A stretch of DNA of 64,000 bases from Gammaproteobacteria bacterium (GTDB lineage: Bacteria > Pseudomonadota > Gammaproteobacteria > Pseudomonadales > Pseudohongiellaceae), in the NCBI GenBank assembly GCA_029245395.1, contig JAQWPL010000012.1:79132-143131 (forward strand). Direction: 5' to 3'. The notes beneath the pieces were generated by a model. It saw nothing but the letters and a program-made list of their open reading frames with translations, ran no database searches and was not told the origin of the DNA. The position numbers and the translations under genes were made by a program. Of this stretch, positions 54,774 through 63,732 are shown piece by piece; the stretch's first letter is position 1; each line of letters opens with the position of its first letter.

Positions 54774-55130
54774 CTACTGGACTGTACTGCTCCTGGCAAT
54801 ATCCCTGAGTTCGCGGACATCATCAATACCGCCAACGTTGCTCACATTGGTAAATCCGGCAGCTTCCAGTATCTCTTTGGCACGACCAGCACGGCCGCCA
54901 CTTTGACAGTACAAATTGATTTCGGCGTCTTTGCCAAACTGCGTAGCAAGCTGTAGTGGATCAAATGTTGCCATGGGTATGTTGGCGTCACCTTCAATAT
55001 GGTTCTGGGTATATTCGCCTTCGGTGCGCACGTCTATCCACACGGGTTCTGCAAACGCCAGAGAAGAGCATAGGGTTAGCGTGGTAAAAACAAAAGTCGG
55101 AAGAGAAAACAGCCTGTTAATAGTATTCAT
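54774..55130 (-). CDS. Periplasmic rhodanese-like protein
   Basis: The 118-aa product has a signal peptide (SLPTFVFTTLTLCSSLAFA) and a single rhodanese domain: VWIDVRTEGEYTQNHIEGDANIP and INLYCQSGGRAGRAKEIL, with the active-site Cys and CxxGxR loop. It transfers sulfane sulfur or acts in thiol chemistry in the periplasm. It ends a run of same-strand genes. Confidence 0.9.
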   Translation of the reverse strand: MNTINRLFSLPTFVFTTLTLCSSLAFAEPVWIDVRTEGEYTQNHIEGDANIPMATFDPLQLATQFGKDAEINLYCQSGGRAGRAKEILEAAGFTNVSNVGGIDDVRELRDIARSSTVQ

Positions 55131-55212
55131 ATCTAAACCCTTTTACTTAATTAGAAATACTCTGAATTAGCCTTGTCTGGATGATAGCAGAATTACTTTG
55201 ATTCGACGCTGT

Positions 55213-56385
55213 CTAGACCCGGGAAGCCATACAATCACGCACCCTGGTCAGCGCATCCCTGATGTTGTCAGTGCTGCTGGCATAGGAAAAACGGATGTAG
55301 CCTTCCCCCATGTGACCGAAACTGGTACCAGAAACGGTTGCCACACCCACTTCTTCTAATAAAAGCTCTTCCAGCTCCTTCGATTTCATTCCGGTTCCCG
55401 AGATATTGGGAAAGGCATAAAATGCTCCTTTGGGAACAATGCAGGAAAAACCGGGTACGTCGTTAAGCAGGTCAACAATGATTTTGCGCCGCTCATCAAA
55501 GGTACTGTGCATGACATCTACCGCATCTTGCGGACCTGTGAGCGCTTCAATGCCGGCCATCTGTACAGGTGCAGAAGGACAGGAGTTGCTGTTTATCTGC
55601 ATGCGTTCAGCATGGTCGATCAGACTGGATGGCCATACGCCATAGCCCAGTCGCCAGCCAGTCATGGAATAGGTCTTGCTCCAGCCGTCCAGCAAAATAG
55701 TGCGGTCGCGGATGGACTCATATTCCATGAAGCTGACATGTTCAAGGCCGTCATACAAAAGGCGGGCGTATATTTCATCAGACATGATCACCACATTTGG
55801 ATATTTTTCCAGGCCTTTGACAAAATGGTCTATGACATCTTTTTCCAGCACGCCGCCGGTCGGATTGGCCGGTGTATTGATAATGATCAGGCGGGTGTTG
55901 TCATTGATCTGAGCCAGTACCCTGTCTGGATCAAAGGCAAAACCGGTTTCTTCCAGCAGTTCAATGGGCACGGCTTTGGCACCGGAAAAATTAATCATGG
56001 ATTCGTAAATGGGAAAGCCGGGATTGGGATACATGATTTCTGCGCCAGGCTCACCAAACATCATGATGGCAAAGAACATGGTGGGTTTTCCCCCGGGCAC
56101 GACCATCACATTTTCAGGATCCACAGTGACGCCACGGTATTTCTGGATATCATTGGCAACAGCTTCCCTGAGAGGGGGAAGACCCTTCGCAGGCGTATAG
56201 AAATGAAAACCATCATCCATGGCTTTCTTGCCGGCTTCGACAATATTGTCGGGAGTGCGAAAATCTGGAGCGCCAATTCCCAGGTTAATGATGTCCCTGC
56301 CGGCGGCTTCCATGGCTTTGGCTTTGGCTAGAATTTTAAAGGCGGATTCAGTCCCAAGACGGGACATACTTTGTGCAAGTTGCAT
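55213..56385 (-). CDS. Class I aminotransferase (aspartate/aromatic type)
   Basis: The 390-aa product is a fold type I PLP aminotransferase. It has NLGIGAPDFRTPDNIVEAG, FYTPAKGLPPLREAV, INTPANPTGGVL, MSDEIYARLLYDG, and the PLP lysine K237 in LDGWSKTYSMTGWRLGYG. IRFSYASS near the end holds the substrate Arg. It most likely transfers from aspartate or a broad set of amino acids to 2-oxoglutarate. It stands apart from its neighbours. Confidence 0.92.
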   Translation of the reverse strand: MQLAQSMSRLGTESAFKILAKAKAMEAAGRDIINLGIGAPDFRTPDNIVEAGKKAMDDGFHFYTPAKGLPPLREAVANDIQKYRGVTVDPENVMVVPGGKPTMFFAIMMFGEPGAEIMYPNPGFPIYESMINFSGAKAVPIELLEETGFAFDPDRVLAQINDNTRLIIINTPANPTGGVLEKDVIDHFVKGLEKYPNVVIMSDEIYARLLYDGLEHVSFMEYESIRDRTILLDGWSKTYSMTGWRLGYGVWPSSLIDHAERMQINSNSCPSAPVQMAGIEALTGPQDAVDVMHSTFDERRKIIVDLLNDVPGFSCIVPKGAFYAFPNISGTGMKSKELEELLLEEVGVATVSGTSFGHMGEGYIRFSYASSTDNIRDALTRVRDCMASRV

Positions 56386-56465
56386 TGTTACCTCGCGGTT
56401 TATTGTTTTTCTTGTATTGTCTGATTAGGCCGCAGCCCGTTACTCGATTATGTCTACATTCCTTT

Positions 56466-57773
56466 TCAATCAAGATTGGATTCGATAAGGGAGGCATACA
56501 GCCCGGCTCTGAGCTTGTCGAAATCATCCAGGCCAGGATTGGGCGATAGAATCTGGCTTAAATAGACGACTACAATATTTTCCACCGGGTCCACCCAGTA
56601 GGTACTGTGATAAGCGCCGCCCCAGCCATATTCACCCACGGAGCCGGGTGTACCACGCGCCCCAAGGTCTTTAAGCACTGAAAATCCCAGGCCCATGCCC
56701 TCGCCGGGATTGAAACCAATGGTAGCTATGTGGTCGGTTACCATAAGCGCCACTGTTTTGGGCGACAGAATGCGTGCCCCGTTTAATTGGCCGCCATTCA
56801 ATGTCATCTGCAGGAATTTTGCATAGTCACTGGCCGTGGATAACAAGCCTGCACCACCGGAGAATGTTGTTCTGGGACCGTTCACATAATCACCCTGGCC
56901 AAAGATGGAGCCTACTTGAGGTGCAGGTTCAATCCCGCCACCGGCTTTACCCTGGTAAACAGTAGCAAGACGATCTGCTTTTTCTTGTGGCAGATAAAAT
57001 TGGGTGTCATCCATACCAAGCGGCGTGAAGATTTCATCGGCAAGGAATTCATTTAGGGGTCTGCCGCTGGCAACTTCGATTATGCCGCCAAGGATGTCCA
57101 GGTTATACCCATAAATCCATTGCTGGCCGGGTTGAGCAAATTGGGGCAGGGCGGCCATTTGTGTGATCAGTTCGCCGATGGGCACTTCTTCGCTGGCAAA
57201 ATACCAGCCATTGAAGCCCGCATCTCCCCAGGCTGATAGTAGGGTAGGGTTTCCGCCAATCCAGTTGCCATAACCAATACCGGAAGTATGGGTCAGCAAA
57301 TCCCTGAGAAAAATGGGTCTGTTCAAACCCTCCAATTCAAGCTCACCTTCATCATTAATTACACCAACCTTGGCATCAGCCCAAGCCGGGAAATAGTTAC
57401 TCAAAGGATCGGATATTTTCAGCTGTCCCCTTTCATGCAAAATCATGATGGCCGTGCTGATGATGGCTTTGGTTTGAGAAGCGATACGGAAAATACTGTC
57501 TTGCGCCATTGGTGTGCCAGTTTCAATATCCTGCATGCCTTTGGCATCTGAATAGGCGATGCGGCCATTACGAAGGATAAGCGTAACGCTGCCAGCTATT
57601 TCCCCTTGATCCACATAAGATTGCAACATTGAATCAAGGTGGTCGATCCGCTCAGGATCAAAACCTAAGCGGCCGGGTTGAGACCGGGAAAAATCCTGCG
57701 CCTGTAGCGCAGCAGAAAATATAAACAAAGATGTGAGTACAACCAGCTGTTGCACGCGAAGACGAATATTCAT
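56466..57773 (-). CDS. Secreted serine hydrolase, beta-lactamase/esterase family
   Basis: The product has a signal peptide (VLTSLFIFSAALQAQD) and a class C beta-lactamase-like fold. The SxxK motif is IASQTKAI (about residues 99-102 from the ATG used), and a YGYN stretch follows near residue 221. Further features are a GIGYGNWIGG segment, TFSGGAGLLSTASDYAKFLQM and GYGWGGAYHSTYWVD. Such proteins act as esterases or peptidases more often than as true beta-lactamases. I use the ATG at 57773, behind an AGGG motif; a GTG at 57782 is possible. Confidence 0.85.
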   Translation of the reverse strand: MNIRLRVQQLVVLTSLFIFSAALQAQDFSRSQPGRLGFDPERIDHLDSMLQSYVDQGEIAGSVTLILRNGRIAYSDAKGMQDIETGTPMAQDSIFRIASQTKAIISTAIMILHERGQLKISDPLSNYFPAWADAKVGVINDEGELELEGLNRPIFLRDLLTHTSGIGYGNWIGGNPTLLSAWGDAGFNGWYFASEEVPIGELITQMAALPQFAQPGQQWIYGYNLDILGGIIEVASGRPLNEFLADEIFTPLGMDDTQFYLPQEKADRLATVYQGKAGGGIEPAPQVGSIFGQGDYVNGPRTTFSGGAGLLSTASDYAKFLQMTLNGGQLNGARILSPKTVALMVTDHIATIGFNPGEGMGLGFSVLKDLGARGTPGSVGEYGWGGAYHSTYWVDPVENIVVVYLSQILSPNPGLDDFDKLRAGLYASLIESNLD

Positions 57774-57802
57774 GAGTGTCACCCTGACATTGGATGTGCT
57801 TT

Positions 57803-58130
57803 CTAAAGTAAAACTGAAACCACCAAGTTAAACAGGGTAAGCAGTATACTGCCATAAAGTGCCGGGACAAAGCCGTTGACCTGAAAGCCGGACACGATGG
57901 TCGCTGAAAATTTGAACATGCAGGCATGAATAACAAACAGGAATAATCCTAAGGTGATAATGGTAAAAGGAAGGGTGATAAAGGCGACTACCGGAAACAA
58001 TATTACATTGATAACACCAAGGGCAGTTGCGCCACAAAGTGCTGTCCACCAGGAATCCACTTCAATAACTTGCAATGATCAGGATCAGTATTGAAGTCAG
58101 TAACAAGTGAATCAATATTTCTGTCAGCAT
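57803..58130 (-). pseudogene. Phage-holin-like membrane protein gene with a frameshift near its start
   Basis: The frame from about 58075 to 57803 reads IEVDSWWTALCGATALGVINVILFP, then FTIITLGLFLFVIHACMFK, as in the DUF4/YvlD-type phage-holin family. Members usually have one more N-terminal helix. That helix (MLTEILIHLLLTSILILIIA) is encoded from an ATG at 58130 but in another frame, stopping at TGA just before IEVDSWW. A one-base deletion would join them into about 108 aa, the usual size. A shorter product from an internal TTG is also possible. Confidence 0.65.
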
Positions 58131-58282
58131 ATTTTCCGCCGCAATACATAACTTTATTAATCTTTGTTATATATAGAGCAAAATAAATGCCAAAATGATT
58201 AAACCTTTTAAAATCAATTAGTTAATTTAAATATGGTAGAGGCGGGGAGTTAATCTGGCTGGCAAACCCGGTTATTTGACCA

Positions 58283-58744
58283 TTATCTGGTAAAACCTAT
58301 GTCCATCAGTTGATAATCTATTTCCAATCCAGCAAGAGAAGCCAGAGCGGTAGTGAGGATTGCCAATGACATGCAGTTACCGCTATTTTTTGCCAGTGTC
58401 TCGCTGGCATTAAAGGTAATACTCTTATAAGAAAAATTACCTGTGACCTTATTGATATAGTTGTACATACGTTTGTTGGCTTTGACGTTCTGATAACGCG
58501 GATTATTCATGTATTCAAGATAGGCTTGCTCCTGAAATGGAGTCAGCCTGTGGATGTCGTTGGGCGTAGGTATGTCAGGTCTTACACTAAAGGAGCCAGT
58601 ATTTTCTAAAGTAAGTGTAGTCTCAGATTCTTCAGGTAGTGTTACAACAGTATGCTGGCATCCTGCACACAGCAGCAACATGCACGCCAGCATCCATAGA
58701 TTACCGGGAATGGTTTGAGTTTTATTCATAGTCGCCATAGCCAC
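58283..58744 (-). CDS. Truncated transglutaminase-like lipoprotein
   Basis: The product has a lipoprotein signal (LACMLLLCAGCQHT), then a helical part (LTPFQEQAYLEYMNNPRYQNVKANKRMYNYINK). A Cys motif NSGNCMSLAILTTALASLAGLEIDYQLM follows, as at the start of a transglutaminase-like core. It ends a few residues later at GFTR, without the His and Asp that normally follow, and the next 150 bases are AT-rich with stops. So this is probably the front of a longer gene cut by deletion. The start may be the GTG at 58744 or an ATG at 58738 or 58729. Confidence 0.6.
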   Translation of the reverse strand: MAMATMNKTQTIPGNLWMLACMLLLCAGCQHTVVTLPEESETTLTLENTGSFSVRPDIPTPNDIHRLTPFQEQAYLEYMNNPRYQNVKANKRMYNYINKVTGNFSYKSITFNASETLAKNSGNCMSLAILTTALASLAGLEIDYQLMDIGFTR

Positions 58745-58797
58745 TTTTTATCCTATGTCTTTAATTTGACGATTTATAATAGCTAAAAGTTTATACA

Positions 58798-59286
58798 TCA
58801 AGGTCGGTAAAAAGTTATTAATCGCCCAGCGCAGATGACCCCAATCCAGCAAGCCAGGGAAATACCCGCCATGAGTTTTACATTCAGAGGCATGTCATCA
58901 TCGGGGCCTAAAGCTTTCACTTTCTGGAATGCTGTGGAATAGAAAAATAAAACATTAATACCGGCTATAAGTAGGAACACCAATTTGACGCGAAAGGCAT
59001 CGTTGAAAATATACTGGTCGGCATCGCCGAACACGAAAAGTGTGCCTGTTGTTACGTTGACAAGAAATCCCCCAACGCCAAAGGGAATGAGTTTATGTAT
59101 GGCGTTAATTGAAATACCTTTCGCCATACCCAGCATGCGTAGATCAACCAGACCCACCGATCCAATGAGCAGACACAGCCCCATAAAATGCAGGGATTCA
59201 CTCATGGGCCAGGACCAGACTCCCTGGGAGATAAACCAGTCAGAGAGCATGGTGCTTTCAAGCCAGTCTGAAATCTCTCTTAACAT
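58798..59286 (-). CDS. DUF6644-like membrane protein, copy 1
   Basis: The 162-aa product has four helices. It begins MLREISDWLESTMLSDWF, then WSWPMSESLHFMGLCLLIGSVGLVDLRMLG with a conserved HF pair, and ends in WIGVICAGRLITFY. It is related in layout to the next protein (59316-59816), and the two form a tandem pair with 29 bases between. DUF6644 proteins are of unknown function and often occur with DUF6152 proteins, of which one is at 41440. Confidence 0.7.
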   Translation of the reverse strand: MLREISDWLESTMLSDWFISQGVWSWPMSESLHFMGLCLLIGSVGLVDLRMLGMAKGISINAIHKLIPFGVGGFLVNVTTGTLFVFGDADQYIFNDAFRVKLVFLLIAGINVLFFYSTAFQKVKALGPDDDMPLNVKLMAGISLACWIGVICAGRLITFYRP

Positions 59287-59315
59287 CTATGTATCACCAT
59301 TTCGCTAAAGCCATT

Positions 59316-59816
59316 TTAAAAAGTCATTATCTTTGTATAGGTATAGGCAAGCAGGCGTCCAGCGACAATGGCGCAGGCCCAAAGGAGTGTGGATGCCACC
59401 GCCAGTTGTTTTAATCTGATTGGTAATTCACCCTGGTCATAAGCTGTGTTCGTTAAAACGGCTTTGTTGAACCAGTTTAAATTCCACAGGGCCAGTGCAA
59501 TACACAACAGCTTGATATAGAACACCGGGTTGGTCAGGGCCTTGGTGGGATAGCCAATCAGCAGCAGGATGCCGGAAATGGCATTGACCACAAACGCCAG
59601 TACAGCAACAGGAATAAAGTTTTTCAGCAGTGTTAGCGGTATTTTTGGTGCCAAACCAAGGATGCGGCCATTAATGGTTACGGCAACACCGACAAGAAAG
59701 CCCATGCCCAGGGCATGGAAGACAATAATGATGGGAAAGGCCATGACCCAGCCAGATTCGCCCCTGACCCAGAGGCTAAGAGTGCTGGATTCCAGCCAGA
59801 TAAAGAATGTATCCAC
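59316..59816 (-). CDS. DUF6644-like membrane protein, copy 2
   Basis: The 166-aa product shares the pattern of copy 1: FIWLESSTLSLWVRGESGWVMAFPIIIVFHALGMGFLVGVAV, then NGRILGLAPKIPLTLL and, at the end, WACAIVAGRLLAYTY. A His in the second helix is conserved with copy 1. It is the first gene of the pair on the minus strand. The two could form a heteromeric membrane complex, possibly haem-binding given the helix His, but that is inference. Confidence 0.7.
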   Translation of the reverse strand: MDTFFIWLESSTLSLWVRGESGWVMAFPIIIVFHALGMGFLVGVAVTINGRILGLAPKIPLTLLKNFIPVAVLAFVVNAISGILLLIGYPTKALTNPVFYIKLLCIALALWNLNWFNKAVLTNTAYDQGELPIRLKQLAVASTLLWACAIVAGRLLAYTYTKIMTF

Positions 59817-59835
59817 CGTATTCCGTCTGTTTTAG

Positions 59836-59853
59836 GGGCGCATGGCGTGTGCC
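59836..59853. repeat. Possible fourth, degenerate copy of the GC-rich palindrome
   Basis: GGGCGCATGGCGTGTGCCC resembles the 7941 palindrome but is shorter by one base and less symmetric. It lies just upstream of the DUF6644 pair. Treat it as tentative. Confidence 0.3.
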
Positions 59854-60020
59854 CGATTGAGTTTGATCACTCTACAATTGCTTCTGGAACAGGATAAGCC
59901 GATGTCACTTGAAAAGGCAATCAGTGGAAAGCGGAATTTTGTTTTTTAGCTGTCACAGTGGTTAAATTAGCCCTCGATTTTTTCAGCGCAATTTCGCGTT
60001 TTCATACAATGGGAAATACC

Positions 60021-61100
60021 ATGAATTCCACTTACTTCAGCAGAACCCTGATCCTTTTCCTGGCTGTATTGCTGGCATCCTGTGGCGGCGATGAACCCGG
60101 CACAGGGTCTACAGAGGCAACAAACACTGCAGTTATAGAGGTCTCAGTTCAGGAGACAGTGCCCTGTCCATCCGATCCCGGTATTACCTATATTTGTGGA
60201 CTCTTGAACGCCGAAGACCTGTTGTCTGTAGGAGATACGGGGATGATTTTGGCATCAGGTATGAGCGGAGAAGACGTGACTGGCCATCTCTACCTTGTCA
60301 ATCCACTCGATGACAGCTGGGAAGAGCTGGTGTTTGGGCCCAATTTTTCCCAGGCTCTTGATTCCAGCACTTTTGCCAATTGCCCCGGACCAATGGATGT
60401 GAATAACTTTTCCGCCCATGGTCTGGCCCTGAAAGAAACTGACGCCAACCGGTTTGATTTGTACATCACCAGTCATGGGGGGCGGGAAGCCATCGAAATA
60501 TTTGACCTGAACATGAGCGAAGGCATTGCCGAGCTGACCTGGAAGGGCTGCGTGACACTGGATGACAGTATCATGCATAACAGTATTGCCATCCTTCCCG
60601 ATGGTGGCTTTGTTACCACTGAGTTTGCCAATGAAGCAGGTTTCGAACCGATCTTTGCCGGTGAAGTGAATGGTGGCGTCAAGGAATGGCATCCCGGTGG
60701 TGAGGCTGCTGTCCTTGAAGGCACTGGATTGTCAGGCCCTAACGGAATTGTAGTGTCTGAAGATGGACGTTACATGTTCGTAGCCGCATTTGGCACTCGT
60801 GAACTGGTGCGTTTTGACCGCAGTGCGGATCCCATGACCAAAGACATTATTCCGGTTGGTATCGTGCTCGACAATGTGCGTTGGGGCGAACCCGGCAAAC
60901 TGTTGACGGCAGGAGGAAATGCCTCGGGTGAAGGCTGGTCAGTTGTCGAAGTGGATGTCGAAACACTTGAAGTGGTCAATGTTGGCGGTATGGGCGCAGA
61001 TTCGGCTATGGAGGGTGTCAGCACAGCATTGCAGGTGAATAATGAAATCTGGGTGGGCACATTCAGGGGTGACCGTATCGGTTATTTCACTAAACAATAA
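60021..61100 (+). CDS. Beta-propeller lipoprotein, SMP-30/gluconolactonase-like
   Basis: The 359-aa product has a lipobox (FLAVLLASCGGDE) and repeated propeller blades (GMILASGMSGEDVTGHLYLVN, DGGFVTTEFANEAG, GPNGIVVSEDGRYMFVAAFGTRELVRFDR, GKLLTAGGNASG). The pattern of NGI and acidic residues at blade tops resembles the SMP-30/gluconolactonase family, which binds a divalent metal and hydrolyses lactones. Catalytic identity is not proven. The ATG at 60021, behind a GGGAAA motif, is used; an ATG at 60009 is possible. A terminator follows. Confidence 0.75.
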   Translation: MNSTYFSRTLILFLAVLLASCGGDEPGTGSTEATNTAVIEVSVQETVPCPSDPGITYICGLLNAEDLLSVGDTGMILASGMSGEDVTGHLYLVNPLDDSWEELVFGPNFSQALDSSTFANCPGPMDVNNFSAHGLALKETDANRFDLYITSHGGREAIEIFDLNMSEGIAELTWKGCVTLDDSIMHNSIAILPDGGFVTTEFANEAGFEPIFAGEVNGGVKEWHPGGEAAVLEGTGLSGPNGIVVSEDGRYMFVAAFGTRELVRFDRSADPMTKDIIPVGIVLDNVRWGEPGKLLTAGGNASGEGWSVVEVDVETLEVVNVGGMGADSAMEGVSTALQVNNEIWVGTFRGDRIGYFTKQ

Positions 61101-61116
61101 TTAATGTTTTTTTCAG

Positions 61117-61148
61117 AAAGCCGGTGATTAAGCGCACCGGCTTTTTTA
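61117..61148 (+). terminator. Rho-independent terminator after the propeller lipoprotein gene
   Basis: AAAGCCGGTG, a loop of eight bases, then CACCGGCTTTTTTAT. This gives an eight- to ten-pair stem with a T-run, 16 bases after the stop. Confidence 0.92.
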
Positions 61149-61174
61149 TATCAAAAAATCATTGAGGAAATCAC

Positions 61175-61885
61175 ATGAACACGTTAAAAGTTGCAAGTCT
61201 TACTCTGGCTGTCTTTGCCGCAACGTCACTCCAGGCGCAAGATGAAAAAAATTACGATGCGGGTATCGCGTTTGGTTATGTTGGCACATCAGGTAATACC
61301 GAAACCGATACCTACAACACTGAAGTATTGCTTACTTTGAATACAGAGAGCTGGGTTCATAGCATGAAATTTCAGGCACTGGGCTCGCAGGAAGATGCCA
61401 AGGCCAAAGCAGAGCGTTACTATCTTGAAGATAAATCAGATTACAACCTGGATGAAGAGCAGTACCTGTTCTTAAAAGGGACTTATACGGATGACCGCTT
61501 CAGCGGCTTTGAATACCAGGCCACGGCGTCAGGAGGTTATGGTCGACACTTTATTAAAGATGAGCGCTTCGAACTGCAAGGTTATGGTGGTGTCGGTTAC
61601 AGGGAAAATGACATTATCAATGCTGGCAGTGAAGGTGAAGTCATTTTCACGCTGGGTGAACAATTTAACTGGACGATCAGCGATAACGCTGTGTTAACCC
61701 AGAGCTTCAATACGGAAATAGGAGATGAGCGAACAGTGTCTGTTCTGGAATTGGGTCTTGAAACAAACATCATCGGCGGGATTACGACAAAGTTTGCTTT
61801 CCAGGCAAGGAATAATTCAGAGGTTCCAATAGGGCGTAAGAAAACAGATACATTAACGTCCATATCTCTGGTGTACAGCTTCTAA
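61175..61885 (+). CDS. DUF481 family outer-membrane protein
   Basis: The 236-aa product has a signal peptide (LTLAVFAATSLQAQD) and alternating beta-strand pattern: YDAGIAFGYVGTSGNTETDTYN, then FLKGTYTDDRFSGFEYQATASGGYGRHF, and a final aromatic SLVYSF. This is DUF481 (YdiY-like), a predicted small outer-membrane barrel of unknown function. It is convergent with pgi, 13 bases from its stop. Confidence 0.88.
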   Translation: MNTLKVASLTLAVFAATSLQAQDEKNYDAGIAFGYVGTSGNTETDTYNTEVLLTLNTESWVHSMKFQALGSQEDAKAKAERYYLEDKSDYNLDEEQYLFLKGTYTDDRFSGFEYQATASGGYGRHFIKDERFELQGYGGVGYRENDIINAGSEGEVIFTLGEQFNWTISDNAVLTQSFNTEIGDERTVSVLELGLETNIIGGITTKFAFQARNNSEVPIGRKKTDTLTSISLVYSF

Positions 61886-61898
61886 GGAGAATGTTGGA

Positions 61899-63458
61899 CT
61901 AGAGTTTCTTTAAGTAATCAATTAACGCGTCGGTGGATGGATCGAAAGATTCATCAGAATCTGTGGACGTCATTGCTGCATAAATGTGTGTATTCGCTGT
62001 TTTACCGGCTTCTACACCCCATTGATCGAATGCATTGATGTCCAGTAAGACACTTTGAACAAAGACGCTATGTTCATACGTTGCAAGCAAACTACCTAGC
62101 GAATGGGGATAAAGTTTTTTCAGAATGAGGGTATTACTAGGCTTGTTTCCTAACACTTTCTTGTGAGGGTCATCATCTTCTTTACCGCACATGAGAATAT
62201 GGCTCTGGGCAAAACAGTTTGCCAGTAATTGCTCATGCTGTTCCTGTTTGTCTGTTTCAACTTTGGCAACTGCTATGAAATCAGCATGAATCAAGTGCGT
62301 GCCTTGATGCAATAATTGGTGAAAGGAGTGCTGACCATTGGTGCCGGCACTGCCCCAGATGATTTGGCCACTAAAATCGATAACGCTGCCATCACTGTCG
62401 ACCGATTTACCCAGGCTCTCCATACTCAGTTGCTGCATCCACGCAGGCAATAGTTCGAGTTTTTGGCTGTATGGGAGAATGGCTTTACTTTCAGCCTGCA
62501 AGAAACAGGTATACCAGATATCCAGTAGGCCAAGCAGAACAGGAATATTGGTTTCAAACCTGGTTTTTTGAAAATGGATATCCATCTCATTGGCTCCGGC
62601 TAATAGAGCACGAAAATTATCCATACCAATGCCAAGCGCAACGGGCAGTCCAATGGCAGACCAAAGTGAGAAGCGCCCGCCGACCCAATCCCATAGAGGA
62701 AAGATATTCCCTGGATCAATGCCAAAGTCGCTGGCTTTATCTACGTTGGCCGAAACAGCCACAAAATGCTTGCCCAGGTCTTGCTCATTGCCATTCCCAT
62801 TGAGGAACCAGGCCCTTGCTGCTTGAGCATTGAGCATGGTCTCCAGGGTAGTGAATGTCTTTGAAGCAATCACAAACAGCGTAGTTGCCGGATTTAATTC
62901 TTCCAGGGTTTGCTCGAGATGCGCAGGATCTATATTGGAAACAAAGTGACAACGAATGCCATCCAGGTGGTAGTCACTCATGGCTTCATAAACCATGGCC
63001 GGGCCCAAGTCAGAACCGCCAATGCCGATATTCACTACATCGGTAATGGGATCGCCGTTACAGCCTTGCCACTGCCAGGAAGTTACTTTGTTAACAAAGC
63101 TCTCCATTTGGTCGAGAGTGCTGTGAACAATTTTTTCGAATTCGGTATTTTGTTCAGGAGAGCGCAGGGCAACATGAAGAGCAGGGCGATTTTCGGTGGT
63201 GTTTATTACCTCACCGCTGAACATGGCAGAAATAGCCTTTTGCAACCCGGCTTCTTCAGCCAGGTTTGTGAGCAATTCCAGAGTTTCTGCAGTAACAAGA
63301 TTCTTTGAATAATCCAGCAGCAGGCCAGCAGCTTCTACGCTGAAGTGGTCGAATCGTTCCGGATTATCGGAAAACAGGGCGCTGATTGATTGCCCGGACA
63401 GGCTTTTCTGATGTGCTACAAGGGCTTTCCAGGGAGAGCTGTCGGTATGCGTTGACAC
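61899..63458 (-). CDS. pgi: Glucose-6-phosphate isomerase
   Basis: The enzyme interconverts glucose-6-phosphate and fructose-6-phosphate in glycolysis and gluconeogenesis. The 519-aa product has VVNIGIGGSDLGPAMVYEA, FVIASKTFTTLETMLNA, VGGRFSLWSAIGLPVAL, GTNGQHSFHQLLHQGT and EHSVFVQSVLLDINAFDQWGVEAGK. These hold the catalytic Glu, His, Arg and Lys. It is slightly shorter than the common 540-550 aa but complete, with no frame problems. It is divergent from the tRNA region. Confidence 0.95.
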   Translation of the reverse strand: MSTHTDSSPWKALVAHQKSLSGQSISALFSDNPERFDHFSVEAAGLLLDYSKNLVTAETLELLTNLAEEAGLQKAISAMFSGEVINTTENRPALHVALRSPEQNTEFEKIVHSTLDQMESFVNKVTSWQWQGCNGDPITDVVNIGIGGSDLGPAMVYEAMSDYHLDGIRCHFVSNIDPAHLEQTLEELNPATTLFVIASKTFTTLETMLNAQAARAWFLNGNGNEQDLGKHFVAVSANVDKASDFGIDPGNIFPLWDWVGGRFSLWSAIGLPVALGIGMDNFRALLAGANEMDIHFQKTRFETNIPVLLGLLDIWYTCFLQAESKAILPYSQKLELLPAWMQQLSMESLGKSVDSDGSVIDFSGQIIWGSAGTNGQHSFHQLLHQGTHLIHADFIAVAKVETDKQEQHEQLLANCFAQSHILMCGKEDDDPHKKVLGNKPSNTLILKKLYPHSLGSLLATYEHSVFVQSVLLDINAFDQWGVEAGKTANTHIYAAMTSTDSDESFDPSTDALIDYLKKL

Positions 63459-63553
63459 TAATGGTCCTATAAGGTCGAAGTTATCAGTAAATTTTAACCT
63501 AAATATTGATCAAAATGGTGGAGATTGGTAGTATGCGCCGCCTATACGAATTA

Positions 63554-63639
63554 GCCGCTATAGCTCAGCCGTAGTAAGTAACTGAGTTGTAGTCAGTAGG
63601 TCTCCAGGATAAGAGAAGACTCTTGGTGCCTGTGTACCA
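63554..63639 (+). pseudogene. Degenerate copy of tRNA-Thr
   Basis: This stretch matches the tRNA-Thr at 63652 in its first 19 bases (GCCGCTATAGCTCAGCCGT), in the anticodon arm (CTGAGTTGTAGTCAG, anticodon TGT kept) and in CTCTTGGTG and ACCA near the end. It has about eight extra bases in the variable/T-arm region and a broken acceptor end. It cannot fold as a normal tRNA. It looks like a tandem duplicate that decayed, or a partial copy left by recombination. Confidence 0.75.
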
Positions 63640-63651
63640 AATACAGTTTTA

Positions 63652-63729
<78 letters not shown>

Positions 63730-63732
63730 TAT

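Noticed and set aside
55507..56331. 274-codon open frame opposite the class I aminotransferase
   Set aside because: It is a long shadow of a strongly conserved gene, rich in His/Gly/Phe as expected for antisense reading, and has no recognisable domain.
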